Translations under genes and position numbers: made by a program
The notes under the pieces: generated by a model
The model's input: only the letters and a program-made list of their open reading frames with translations
Told to the model about the DNA's origin: nothing
The model's database searches: none
Shown: piece after piece, positions 33,495-41,048 of the stretch
Numbering within the stretch: the first letter of the stretch is position 1
Layout of the letters: each line of letters starts with the position of its first letter
DNA from: an uncultured Clostridia bacterium
Lineage (GTDB): Bacteria; Bacillota; Clostridia; Oscillospirales; Oscillospiraceae
Length of the DNA stretch: 41,218 nt
NCBI GenBank assembly: GCA_937894515.1
Contig: CALCRH010000057.1
Span: forward strand, 1-41,218
Direction of reading: 5' to 3'

Positions 33495-34708
33495 TTTTTC
33501 TCCGCTTCATGCAGTATTCTTAAATAATCCTCAGCAAGCTTGGTTCTGGAATAGTGTTCTTCCACCGCCTTGCGGCCATGATCGCCCATCTGCCTGAGGC
33601 TTTCCCGCCAGTCGTCACGGTGAAAGAAGTCTTTCAGCGTGGCCAAATCTTCTTCCGCGGTTCCGGTCAAAGCAATGCCGGCGCCGTATTTCCTTACGAT
33701 TTCGGCACTCTCCCCGTCCGGACCGATGTAAAGAACAGCAATACCCCGCCCCATGACCTGAAAAAGCTTAGAGGGGATCGTATATTTGAAGTCATCGGAT
33801 TTCCGCAGGGCGATCACCGATAGCTGCGTATCATTGTAGTAGGGCTCCAGCCCTGCCGATGACATACTCGGCAGCATTTTGATAAATGTTGTCTGGCTTG
33901 CCGCCGCTTTGATTTCTTCCTTTTGTGCGCCTCCGCCAATGATCAGATAGGTAAAATCATCCACGCATTTGCGGATTTCTTCGCCATACGGAAAGGTGTC
34001 TTTTATATTCTGTGAGATGCCAAGTGTTCCGAAATAGCTGAGGACGAGGGGCTTGTGATCGTCGTATACGTCAACGGCTCTATCCACATCCACGCCGTTG
34101 GTAATGACTTCGATTTTATCCGCAGGGACACCATCTTCTGCCAAAATCTTTTTATAGCCGTTGGTAACGACGACAACCTTTGCCGCCTTTTTGCACAGCC
34201 TGAGCTCCAGCCATTTCATGCCCTTGACAGCCAGACTGCTCTCGCTCTTACCGGTGGCGATCAATTGCTTATAGGTAATATCGCGTATTTCAAAGACAAA
34301 GGGGATATGCTTTCTGGCTGCGTATAACCGGGCAAGGAGCGCATTGAAAACAATCCCGGAGGTTCCGAGAATAACATCATAGTCTTTGCCGATTTTGCCG
34401 GACTGAAAATGGGTATTGATCCACCCGAAAAAGAAGTAACTGAGTGCGTTTTTGAGTCTTTTCAGGATGGATGTATTCGGCACAGCGATAAGCTTACTTC
34501 TCAGAACCCTGACTCCGTCAATTTGTTCTTCTGACAGCATTTTCGGATCATATCCATCAAATATCTTGCCTGTTGGGTAATTGGGATATCCGGTGAACAC
34601 TGTCACATCAGCTCCCATTTGCTTCCACAATCTTGCATTTTCTGTTGCGCGAAAAGATGGAGCAATGGATTCCGGTGTATAGAATTGTGAAAAGTACAAT
34701 ATCTTCAT
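33491..34708 (-). CDS. WbuB-like family 4 glycosyltransferase
   Basis: 405 residues. The N-terminal KILYFSQFYTPESIAPSFRATENA with FTGYPNYPTGKIFDGY is characteristic of the WbuB group, which in E. coli O26 transfers L-fucosamine. The C-terminal half has VVVVTNGYKK, ITNGVDVDR, YTIPSKLFQVMGRGIAVLYI with the expected conserved Ser-Lys. Donor sugar here is not known; UDP-ManNAc(A) is possible from context. Start overlaps nothing upstream; 17 bases separate it from wecB. Its stop overlaps the heparinase-like gene start. Confidence 0.9.
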   Translation of the reverse strand: MKILYFSQFYTPESIAPSFRATENARLWKQMGADVTVFTGYPNYPTGKIFDGYDPKMLSEEQIDGVRVLRSKLIAVPNTSILKRLKNALSYFFFGWINTHFQSGKIGKDYDVILGTSGIVFNALLARLYAARKHIPFVFEIRDITYKQLIATGKSESSLAVKGMKWLELRLCKKAAKVVVVTNGYKKILAEDGVPADKIEVITNGVDVDRAVDVYDDHKPLVLSYFGTLGISQNIKDTFPYGEEIRKCVDDFTYLIIGGGAQKEEIKAAASQTTFIKMLPSMSSAGLEPYYNDTQLSVIALRKSDDFKYTIPSKLFQVMGRGIAVLYIGPDGESAEIVRKYGAGIALTGTAEEDLATLKDFFHRDDWRESLRQMGDHGRKAVEEHYSRTKLAEDYLRILHEAEKK

Positions 34709-34725
34709 GCTTGATTAGATTTCCT

Positions 34726-35844
34726 TTATTTCGTCACCCACGGCTCGTATTCTTTCCCCTCAAGAATATCCGCTATGCGCTCACAGGCGTGGCCGTCGCC
34801 GTAGGGATTGCAGGCCTTATTCATCTTCTCATACGCTGCCGGATCTTCCAGCAGATCCTTGAAGGTACTATATATCATTTCTTCATCCGTGCCCACCAGC
34901 TTCAACGTCCCGGCTTCCACGCCCTCCGGCCGTTCGGTGGTATCACGCATGACGAGAACCGGCACACCATAGGAAGGGCATTCCTCCTGGATCCCGCCGG
35001 AATCGGTCAGGCACAGGTAACTTCTTGCTTCAAAGTTATGGCAGTCAAAAACCTCAATGGGCTCAATGATGTGAATTCTATCGCATCCGCTCAGTTCTTC
35101 CTCCGCCGCTTTTCTGACCGCAGGATTCATGTGGATAGGATAGATTGCCTTACAATCCGGGTGTTCATCCAAAACCCTTCTGATGGCCCGGAACATACGG
35201 TGCATGGGCTCTCCGAGGTTTTCTCTTCTGTGCGCCGTGATGAAGATCAGCTTATCCTTTCCGACCCAATCCAGCTCAGGATGGGTATAGTCCTCTTTTA
35301 CGGTATGCTGCATGGCATCGATCACCGTGTTTCCGGTGACAAATATCGTGGCGGCATCCTTCCCCTCGTCCAAAAGATGTTTTTGGGCAAGCTTGGTGGG
35401 TGCAAAATTGTATCTGCTGATAATTCCCACGGCCTGACGGTTGAATTCCTCCGGGTACGGAGAAAAGATATTGTATGTGCGAAGCCCGGCCTCCACATGA
35501 CCCACAGGGATCTGCAAATAGAAGCAGGCCAGCGCTGTCACGAAAGTGGTGGAAGTATCGCCGTGCACCAGGCATACGTCCGGTCTGACCTCTTCCAGCA
35601 CAGTCTTGATCCGGCTGAGTATTTCCGTCGTAATATCAAAGAGCGTCTGCCCGGTTTTCATGATGGAAAGGTCATAATCAGGAACCACACGGAAGGTAGT
35701 AAGCACCTGATCCAGCATCTGCCGATGCTGCCCGGTAACGCAGACAACCGTCTGAATACTTTTTCTCTTTTTCAGTTCGTTGACAAGGGGGCACATCTTA
35801 ATGGCTTCCGGTCTTGTGCCAAATACCAGCATTACTTTTTTCAT
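34726..35844 (-). CDS. wecB: UDP-N-acetylglucosamine 2-epimerase (non-hydrolysing)
   Basis: Interconverts UDP-GlcNAc and UDP-ManNAc, feeding WecC. About 372 residues starting KKVMLVFGTRPEAIKM and showing VHGDTSTTF, VGHVEAGLRT, TAHRRENLGEP and TDSGGIQEECPSYGVPVLVMRDTTERPE. Start ATG 35844 is fixed by the family N-terminus; an in-frame ATG at 35856 is possible. Neither has a clean ribosome binding site: GGAAAGG lies 13 bases from one and about 1 from the other, perhaps because the IS110 element landed just upstream. Confidence 0.94.
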   Translation of the reverse strand: MKKVMLVFGTRPEAIKMCPLVNELKKRKSIQTVVCVTGQHRQMLDQVLTTFRVVPDYDLSIMKTGQTLFDITTEILSRIKTVLEEVRPDVCLVHGDTSTTFVTALACFYLQIPVGHVEAGLRTYNIFSPYPEEFNRQAVGIISRYNFAPTKLAQKHLLDEGKDAATIFVTGNTVIDAMQHTVKEDYTHPELDWVGKDKLIFITAHRRENLGEPMHRMFRAIRRVLDEHPDCKAIYPIHMNPAVRKAAEEELSGCDRIHIIEPIEVFDCHNFEARSYLCLTDSGGIQEECPSYGVPVLVMRDTTERPEGVEAGTLKLVGTDEEMIYSTFKDLLEDPAAYEKMNKACNPYGDGHACERIADILEGKEYEPWVTK

Positions 35845-35853
35845 TTCTATGAC

Positions 35854-35891
35854 CATACCTTTCCGCTGCGCGGAAGGCACAAAAAGGTATG
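35854..35891. repeat. Inverted repeat between wecB and the IS110 element
   Basis: Outer arms CATACCTTT/AAAGGTATG (35854-35862 with 35883-35891) and inner TTCCGC/GCGGAA (35861-35866 with 35870-35875). It lies immediately before the wecB start and next to the probable left end of the IS; it may be an IS target hairpin or a leftover terminator. Confidence 0.5.
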
Positions 35892-35948
35892 AAACCCTTA
35901 CCTCTAACGCAGCAAGTCAAAATTTGTTAAAATAGGCTTGAGGAAACA

Positions 35949-36113
35949 GGCACACTACAGAGCACGTGGAGGTGAGTAGGCTCAACCTTGTGTTGGACTG
36001 AATTTCTATGTGTGCCGGACGCTCTTTCAAGCACAAATAAGTAGGGTATTGCACCCTGTAACCTTATCTTTGGAGAGACGGACTACTTCAATCTTTCAGT
36101 GAGCGTCCAGTCC
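35949..36113 (+). ncRNA. Candidate IS110 bridge RNA
   Basis: Two stem-loop domains abut exactly: GGCACAC/GTGTGCC (35949-35955 with 36010-36016) and GGACGCTC/GAGCGTCC (36017-36024 with 36101-36108). Inside the second is a small hairpin AGGGT/ACCCT (36043-36047 with 36053-36057). A -10-like TAAAAT at 35928-35933 would start transcription near 35940. In IS110 elements of the IS621 type, a bridge RNA from the left non-coding end has a target-binding loop followed by a donor-binding loop, which is the arrangement seen here. Folding is by eye; guides are not proven. Confidence 0.55.
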
Positions 36114-36123
36114 CTGCCTGTTT

Positions 36124-36147
36124 CCCTCAAATACTTGTTTTGAGGGG
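36124..36147 (+). promoter_or_regulatory. Hairpin covering the transposase ribosome binding site
   Basis: CCCTCAAA/TTTGAGGG (36124-36131 with 36139-36146). The right arm contains the GAGGGG ribosome binding site of the transposase, so translation should be damped while the hairpin is closed. Confidence 0.6.
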
Positions 36148-36154
36148 ATGTGTT

Positions 36155-37396
36155 ATGCTCAAAATCGTTTACCCTATCTGCTGTGGAATGGATGTCCACA
36201 AGGATTTCCTTGTTGCCTGTATCGCTTCCACAAATCAGCAAGGTGTTACTTCTTACAAAAGCAAACGCTTTTCCACCTTTACCGGCGACCTGCGTTTGTG
36301 CGCTCAATGGCTTGCCGCAAACGACTGCAAGGATGTTTGCATGGAGTCTACAGGTAAATATTGGATTCCAATTTACAATATTCTTGAACCCACCTGCAAA
36401 ATCGTTTTGGCACATCCGAAGTACGTCAAAGCAATTCGCGGCAAAAAAACCGACAAGAAGGATGCCAAGTGGATTGCAGACATCTTCAAGCACGACCTTG
36501 TTTCCGGAAGCTTTATCCCTCCGGCAGATATCCGTCAGCTTCGTGACCTGATGCGCTACCGCTGGAAGCTCACCAATATCACTTCAGGCGAGAAGAACCG
36601 CGCGCAGAACTGCCTTACCGTCTCTAACATCAAACTGGATGATGTTTTCTCGGATGTCTTTGGAAAAGCGGCTACTGCTATTACCACTCGCCTGTTGGAT
36701 AATCCCACGGAGAAGATTACGGATGTTTCCGGCTTTCGTACCAAAGGTATGAAAGCCACCGATGAAGAAGTTCTTGCTGCTGTAGATGGAACAATTTGTC
36801 CCGAGCAAGCTGAAAAACTCCGCATTATACGCTCACACATGAACGGTCTTGACCTCTGCAAAGCCAATCTGGATTCACTGATTCTTTCCGTTGCGGAGAA
36901 ATATCTTCCGCAGCTTGACCTTGTTATGACGGTGCCGGGTATCCAATCCTTTGCCGCTATTGGCGTTCTCTCTGAAATCGGAGTGGATATGTCCGTGTTC
37001 CCGACCTCCAAGCATCTTTGCTCCTGGGCCGGTCTTACGCCGCAGAACAACGAGAGCGCCGGAAAGAAGAAAACCACCAGAATCGGCAGAGCCGGTGCTT
37101 ACATCAAACCGTTGCTGGTGCAGTGCGCACTGTGTGCAATTCGCAAGAAAAGCAACCCTGAGATTCGCAGACGCTATGAAAACCTGAAAAAGCGCCGGGG
37201 TCACAAAAAAGCTATCATTGCCATTGCAAGAATGCTGCTCACTGCCATTTACAACATTCTGAAGAAGAATGAACCCTACAATCCCGAGCTTTATGCTCAC
37301 TTAAACACTCCACCGAAGCAACGGACAGTTTCCGTGGAGGAGGCTATCTTCATTTTACAAAGGCAAGGCTATCTCGTGACGCCCAGCGCCACATAG
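36155..37396 (+). CDS. IS110-family transposase (DEDD recombinase)
   Basis: 413 residues with the two-part IS110 architecture: N-terminal DEDD RuvC-like domain (CCGMDVHKDFLVACI, CMESTGKYW, HPKYVKAIRGKKTDKKDAKWIAD, where the D of GMDVHKD, the E of MESTG and the DKKDA aspartates form the acidic set) and C-terminal Tnp20 domain (VMTVPGIQSFAAIGVLSEIG, FPTSKHLCSWAGLTPQNNES, GKKKTTRIGRAG with its conserved serine in the NES/AGK area). ATG at 36155 has GAGGGG 7 bases upstream; a GTG/ATG a few codons earlier is less likely. The gene appears intact, so the element may be active. Fusion to guide RNA use is known from IS621. Confidence 0.95.
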   Translation: MLKIVYPICCGMDVHKDFLVACIASTNQQGVTSYKSKRFSTFTGDLRLCAQWLAANDCKDVCMESTGKYWIPIYNILEPTCKIVLAHPKYVKAIRGKKTDKKDAKWIADIFKHDLVSGSFIPPADIRQLRDLMRYRWKLTNITSGEKNRAQNCLTVSNIKLDDVFSDVFGKAATAITTRLLDNPTEKITDVSGFRTKGMKATDEEVLAAVDGTICPEQAEKLRIIRSHMNGLDLCKANLDSLILSVAEKYLPQLDLVMTVPGIQSFAAIGVLSEIGVDMSVFPTSKHLCSWAGLTPQNNESAGKKKTTRIGRAGAYIKPLLVQCALCAIRKKSNPEIRRRYENLKKRRGHKKAIIAIARMLLTAIYNILKKNEPYNPELYAHLNTPPKQRTVSVEEAIFILQRQGYLVTPSAT

Positions 37397-37423
37397 ATTA
37401 TATCGCACATTGCCTCTTTTGAA

Positions 37424-37450
37424 AAGTCCCTTTCTCAGGGGCTTGGTTTT
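37424..37450 (+). terminator. Terminator after the IS110 transposase
   Basis: 8-base stem AAGTCCCT/AGGGGCTT (37424-37431 with 37437-37444, one G-U, loop TTCTC) followed by GGTTTTG. It lies 27 bases after the transposase stop. Confidence 0.55.
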
Positions 37451-37582
37451 GTGCGCCCTCTTTCGGGATAGTGCTTAGATTACAATGTTTCAACCTTTAT
37501 CTCCATAAAACGCCAAGAAATCCCGCTGCATACGCTGTGGGATCTATTGACGTTATTGTTTTTTTGTATTCATGCGCACAAC

Positions 37583-38287
37583 TCATTCTCCCTGACAGGT
37601 AAATACCGCAGCAAAGGTTTTGAAAATGATTTTCCAATCCGTAAGGAAGCTGCGCTCTTTGATGTACTGGATATCCAAATCGATCCACTCGTCAAAGCTG
37701 ATGGAATCGCGGTTTTTCTGAATCTGCCAGTAGCAGGTCAGCCCCGGCTGCACATAGGTCTTTTGCTTTTGATACTCATTGAACTGCACATATTCCCGGG
37801 GCAGACACGGGCGGGGGCCTACGATGGACATATTGCCCTTGAGGATGTTGAGGAGCTGGGGCAATTCGTCGATACTGGTTTTGCGGATAAAGCGCCCGAT
37901 GCGGGTGATACGGGGATCGTCCTTGATCTTAAACATGGGGCCGTCTTTTTCGTTCAGCCCCATCAAGCCTTCCAGTTCCAATTCTGCATTGACGACCATA
38001 GAACGGAATTTGTAGAACCTAAACGGCTTACCGTCCCGCCCGATGCGCTCCTGGACAAAAATCGGGCTGCCGTGGGGATCATCGAGCCAGATCAGCAGGG
38101 CGATGACTAACATCAACGGCAGGAGAATCACAAAGGCCAATCCGGCAAAAAGAATATCTTGCAGGCGGCGACCTATCCAATAGGCCTTTTTCTGATGCAG
38201 GACATCGTCTCGCACCAAAGGTATGTAGGACGCATCGCTGTCGTGTTTGATACCTCCGGAGATATAACCGCTTTGAACCGTTTCCAT
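37583..38287 (-). CDS. Undecaprenyl-phosphate sugar-1-phosphate transferase (initiating transferase)
   Basis: Starts repeat-unit assembly by placing a sugar 1-phosphate on undecaprenyl phosphate. 234 residues of the bacterial sugar transferase family (short WcaJ/RfbP-like or WbaP C-terminal form): one re-entrant hydrophobic segment (LFAGLAFVILLPLMLVIALL), then VQERIGRDGKPFRFYKFRSM, the catalytic RTSIDELPQLLN-type motif (RKTSIDELPQLLNILKG) and MSIVGPRPCLP. ATG at 38287 has an AGAGAG-rich upstream stretch; the frame is open 19 codons earlier without support. It is the first gene of the capsule operon and is separated from wecB by the IS110 element. Confidence 0.93.
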   Translation of the reverse strand: METVQSGYISGGIKHDSDASYIPLVRDDVLHQKKAYWIGRRLQDILFAGLAFVILLPLMLVIALLIWLDDPHGSPIFVQERIGRDGKPFRFYKFRSMVVNAELELEGLMGLNEKDGPMFKIKDDPRITRIGRFIRKTSIDELPQLLNILKGNMSIVGPRPCLPREYVQFNEYQKQKTYVQPGLTCYWQIQKNRDSISFDEWIDLDIQYIKERSFLTDWKIIFKTFAAVFTCQGE

Positions 38288-38326
38288 TCTGCTTTCTCTC
38301 TTTCTGAAGTAATGGGGCAAAATAAA

Positions 38327-38373
38327 TTCTCCTGTTTGTAACAAACAGGAGAAAAGTCAGGTACCTGACTTTT
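38327..38373 (-). promoter_or_regulatory. Double-palindrome leader, probable attenuator of the capsule operon
   Basis: Two adjoining near-perfect palindromes in the 5' leader of the sugar transferase gene: 38352-38362 with 38363-38373 (11-base arms, no spacer) and 38327-38339 with 38341-38353 (13-base arms around one A). Read on the minus strand, the second hairpin is followed by TTTATTTT, like an intrinsic terminator, 40 bases before the start codon. This suggests premature termination relieved by an antiterminator (for example a LoaP/NusG-type factor, not present in the window). As DNA the pair could also be operators. Confidence 0.55.
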
Positions 38374-38421
38374 CTGAATGGGATTTGCTTTTATGCCATA
38401 TTCGGAAAACTTAAACCATTT

Positions 38422-38427
38422 ATTATA
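38422..38427 (-). promoter_or_regulatory. Possible -10 box of the capsule operon promoter
   Basis: Consensus TATAAT on the minus strand, about 135 bases before the first capsule gene and upstream of the double palindrome. No good -35 hexamer is found 16-18 bases away, so activation by a regulator would be needed or the call is wrong. Confidence 0.35.
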
Positions 38428-38494
38428 AAGAATAAGCTACGGGGAAGGGGTTATAATGGGCAAAAATATAATCTTTTCCGCAAATATATACATC

Positions 38495-38523
38495 TTGTCA
38501 AGATATATGAATCCATATATAAT
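38495..38523 (+). promoter_or_regulatory. Sigma-70-type promoter of the tail fibre module
   Basis: -35 TTGTCA (38495-38500), 17-base spacer, -10 TATAAT (38518-38523) in very AT-rich DNA. It precedes the tail fibre start at 38749 by about 225 bases and is divergent from the capsule operon. Confidence 0.6.
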
Positions 38524-38748
38524 ATATATATACGCTAATAATCGCTAAATTGCAAGCAAAAAGTTTATTTTTTAACAATATTTTTAATGAAAAACTTAAT
38601 GAAACTCTCATGCAGCGCCGGAGTTACTAAAACACTATCAATGAAATGGAAAAAACTTTTTGATAGAAATTCAAAATCTGTTGCAGTCAAACGAGCAACA
38701 ATCAATGGTGTGCAAATAAGGGTAACGATTAAAAAAGGAGTGGATCAA

Positions 38749-40719
38749 ATGCGCAAAATCGTTGCCCAAGAGAGCCAACTAATTGTTCTTGGACATTGGG
38801 CGGAAAATGAAGCGGCCTGTGTGGAATTTGACATCACCGGTTGGGAAGACCGTTACGGTGCCGGTGGACATTTCGATGTGCTGGCAAAGCGGCAGGGTGA
38901 TTCGGATTACTACCCCTGTCAAACACAGCGCGAGGGTAATAAGGTCCTATGGTTCATCAGCAGTGCAGACACCGCTGTTATGGGGCAGGGAAGCTGTGGC
39001 TTGGTTTATCACGTCGGTGATGTGGTGGCCAAGAGTGTAATCTTTACCACCGTCGTCACGGAGGGGGTAACCAATGGCGGTGAATTTCCGGAGCCATGGG
39101 AGGATTGGACCAACAGCGTCCTGCAAGCCGGTGCGGGGATACAGCAATCTGCAATCGACGCCGCGATACAGGCAGCCGCCGCAGCGGGAAGTGCCGCAAG
39201 CGCCGCAGGAAGCGCCTCTACTGCCACCACCAAAGCGTCCGAAGCATCCAGCAGTGCTGCCGATGCTAACACAGCTAAAGTGGCAGCTCAGGCCGCGCAG
39301 GGCGCCGCTGAAACCGCAAGTACCACTGCGCAGGGCGCAGCGACTACGGCAACACAACAGGCAACTGCGGCGGCTGGCAGTGCAGCAGATGCTTTGAACT
39401 ACAAGACCGCCGCCGAGACGGAAAAAACTGCCGCCGAAGCGGCACAGGAGGCTGCAGAGACCGCACAGGAAGCGGCAGAAGCGGCACAGGAGGCAGCCGA
39501 AGCGGCGGCAGTGGAAAGCGTTAGATTTACGGCACAATCTCTTACCGACGAACAGCAACAGCAAGCCCGGGATAACATCGGCCTTGGCAATGTGGATAAC
39601 ACCGCTGATGCCAACAAACCCGTATCCACCGCACAGCAGACTGCGCTGAACCTTAAAGCCGACAAAACTGCACTCAGCCGCACGAACCGCTCGCTTGACT
39701 ATCTGTGGAAAAAGTCGGAGGGCATCATCTACGACACGGAAACTGTCCACAGTGATGCCAACACGGTTACAGTGCCAAGCGGGGCGATGGAATATGCCAG
39801 TATGGATAAAATCGGTGGTAAGTCGATTGTTTTCAATCAGCTTATGAAAAATGGCAATTTTGCGAGTGGTACAGTTGGATGGTGGCCTAACAATGCCACA
39901 ATCAGTGTATCAGATAATGTGCTGTCGATTACCGCGACGAATCGTTGGGGATATGTGAACGTAGAATTTAACGGAATTGCTAAAACCGGACATAAATATT
40001 ACCTATCAGCTAAGTGCAAGCTTTCGTCTGTTGGAGATTTCTTTCGTATTGGACTTGGCTCCCCAGCTTCCTTTAGCTCTCAGGGAGTATTTACGACATC
40101 ATCTGGGGTAGGCACAAGTGATTTTTCGAGAATGGATTGCATCGGAACCTATACAGGAGAAAGTGAATCGGCGTGGCTCGTTATTATGGACTGGAGAGCA
40201 GATGGGTGGGATACTTGTTATTTTAAGGATGTCATGCTCTTTGACCTCACGCAGATGTTCGGTGCAGGCAACGAGCCGTCCACTGTGGAGGAGTTACGTA
40301 CCATGTTCCCCAACGACTACTATCCCTATACCGTGGGAACTTTAATTTCTGCGCCGGTGGACAAGGTGGTAAGCAAAAAAGCAGACACAACAACGCTTAC
40401 CGAAAGAACTATCCCGCAATCTGTTATCGCTCTTTGCCCGGATTATGGACAGGGAACTGCCGAGTCGTTCAATTACATTGACTTCGTTGGGAAAAAATAT
40501 TACCACAAGGGCAGCATGGGTAGTGATGGCGTATGGACAGAGCTGGCCGCCGAAGAAATCATTGACCTGTCTGCTGCCATTCCCGAGGATTTTGAGATCC
40601 TGCCAGTGGAAGCAGGCGGCACGATCCAATTCCATTATCCTGAGCTGGACAACGGATATTCCCTGGATGTATCCAATGATATGACGTATATGGTCAATGT
40701 AGCGGAGGTAACAGCGTGA
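38749..40719 (+). CDS. Phage tail fibre / baseplate upper protein-like
   Basis: A 656-residue structural protein of a siphophage-like tail. Residues 1-120 resemble the BppU N-terminal domain (MRKIVAQESQLIVLGHWAE, WFISSADTAVMGQGSCGLVY). After GGEFPEPWEDWTNSV comes an Ala/Glu/Thr-rich coiled coil (about 125-260) ending in heptads. Next is the tail-fibre motif ARDNIGLGNVDNTADANKP, then a sandwich domain (LMKNGNFASGTVGWWP) that looks carbohydrate-binding, and DLTQMFGAGNEPSTVEEL with FPNDYYPY, common in Firmicutes phage tail proteins. ATG 38749 has AAAAGGAG 8 bases upstream; an ATG at 38587 would add 54 AT-rich basic residues with no ribosome binding site. Confidence 0.85.
   Translation: MRKIVAQESQLIVLGHWAENEAACVEFDITGWEDRYGAGGHFDVLAKRQGDSDYYPCQTQREGNKVLWFISSADTAVMGQGSCGLVYHVGDVVAKSVIFTTVVTEGVTNGGEFPEPWEDWTNSVLQAGAGIQQSAIDAAIQAAAAAGSAASAAGSASTATTKASEASSSAADANTAKVAAQAAQGAAETASTTAQGAATTATQQATAAAGSAADALNYKTAAETEKTAAEAAQEAAETAQEAAEAAQEAAEAAAVESVRFTAQSLTDEQQQQARDNIGLGNVDNTADANKPVSTAQQTALNLKADKTALSRTNRSLDYLWKKSEGIIYDTETVHSDANTVTVPSGAMEYASMDKIGGKSIVFNQLMKNGNFASGTVGWWPNNATISVSDNVLSITATNRWGYVNVEFNGIAKTGHKYYLSAKCKLSSVGDFFRIGLGSPASFSSQGVFTTSSGVGTSDFSRMDCIGTYTGESESAWLVIMDWRADGWDTCYFKDVMLFDLTQMFGAGNEPSTVEELRTMFPNDYYPYTVGTLISAPVDKVVSKKADTTTLTERTIPQSVIALCPDYGQGTAESFNYIDFVGKKYYHKGSMGSDGVWTELAAEEIIDLSAAIPEDFEILPVEAGGTIQFHYPELDNGYSLDVSNDMTYMVNVAEVTA
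39430..39513 (+). repeat. Four tandem 21-base units coding for coiled-coil heptads
   Basis: Four consecutive 21-base units (39430-39450, 39451-39471, 39472-39492, 39493-39513) encode AAEAAQE-like heptads at the end of the tail fibre coiled coil. Such units can change in number by recombination and so alter fibre length. Confidence 0.7.
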
Positions 40720-40895
40720 ACAGAAGATTGATGGAGCTGAACCATGTCAGTGAAAGCGAAATGCTGCCGTCTGACCGTGTAGGAGAAGCGGAAAGCGCTA
40801 TCGTGGAGCTGGCGCAGATGGTATCTGACAACGAGGTAAATATTGAAGATTTAACAAATGCAGTCATTGAACTGGCTGAACTGATTGGAGGTTGA
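40716..40895 (+). CDS. Small phage tail-module protein of unknown function
   Basis: 59 residues, acidic and helical, beginning GTG (MNRRLMELNHVSESEML, later AIVELAQMVSDNE, ending NAVIELAELIGG). The GTG overlaps the tail fibre stop (GTGA) and has GGAGG 7 bases upstream, which supports it as a real coupled gene despite its size. Similar small acidic proteins occur between fibre and XkdX genes of Firmicutes prophages; no function is known to me. Confidence 0.72.
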   Translation: MNRRLMELNHVSESEMLPSDRVGEAESAIVELAQMVSDNEVNIEDLTNAVIELAELIGG

Positions 40896-40899
40896 GACT

Positions 40900-41034
40900 A
40901 TGGCGACTATTTATGCAAAGCGAATCCACGCAGGAAAAATGGCGCTGGCCGATGTGCCGGAGCGGTGGTGTGAAGCTACCGCCCAAAAGTATCGTGAGTT
41001 GTACGGCGCAGAGCCGAATGATGGTGTAAAATAG
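40900..41034 (+). CDS. XkdX-like small phage protein
   Basis: 44 residues (MATIYAKRIHAGKMALADVP then ERWCEATAQKYRELYG) resembling the XkdX family of short proteins found after tail fibre genes in PBSX-like and other Firmicutes prophages. GGAGG lies about 8 bases before the ATG, which is 4 bases after the preceding stop. Holin and endolysin genes would usually follow, but a terminator and a probable new element come instead. Confidence 0.75.
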   Translation: MATIYAKRIHAGKMALADVPERWCEATAQKYRELYGAEPNDGVK

Positions 41035-41048
41035 AACAAAAAATTTTT

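Larger units (their letters stand above)
35907..37560 (+). mobile_element. IS110-family insertion sequence (ends approximate)
   Basis: A plus-strand IS110 transposase with long non-coding flanks sits inside the otherwise continuous minus-strand capsule operon, between the initiating sugar transferase and wecB. IS110 elements lack terminal inverted repeats and make no clear target duplication, so the ends cannot be read directly; the values given are estimates (roughly +/- 30 bases) from the left non-coding region, and from a TTGACG box (37547-37552) in the right end that could serve as -35 for a promoter formed on circularisation. Left of the gene is a structured RNA region; right of it a terminator hairpin. 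Confidence 0.7.

Noticed and set aside
35881..37582. Terminal inverted repeats of the insertion sequence
   Set aside because: No matching inverted ends found on both sides; IS110 elements normally lack them. The hairpin at 35854-35891 has no counterpart on the right.
38587..38748. N-terminal extension of the tail fibre protein
   Set aside because: No ribosome binding site at 38587, AT-rich atypical codons, and a strong site directly before the ATG at 38749.
38749..41034. Diversity-generating retroelement acting on the tail fibre
   Set aside because: No reverse transcriptase gene and no template/variable repeat pair with A-biased differences visible in the window.
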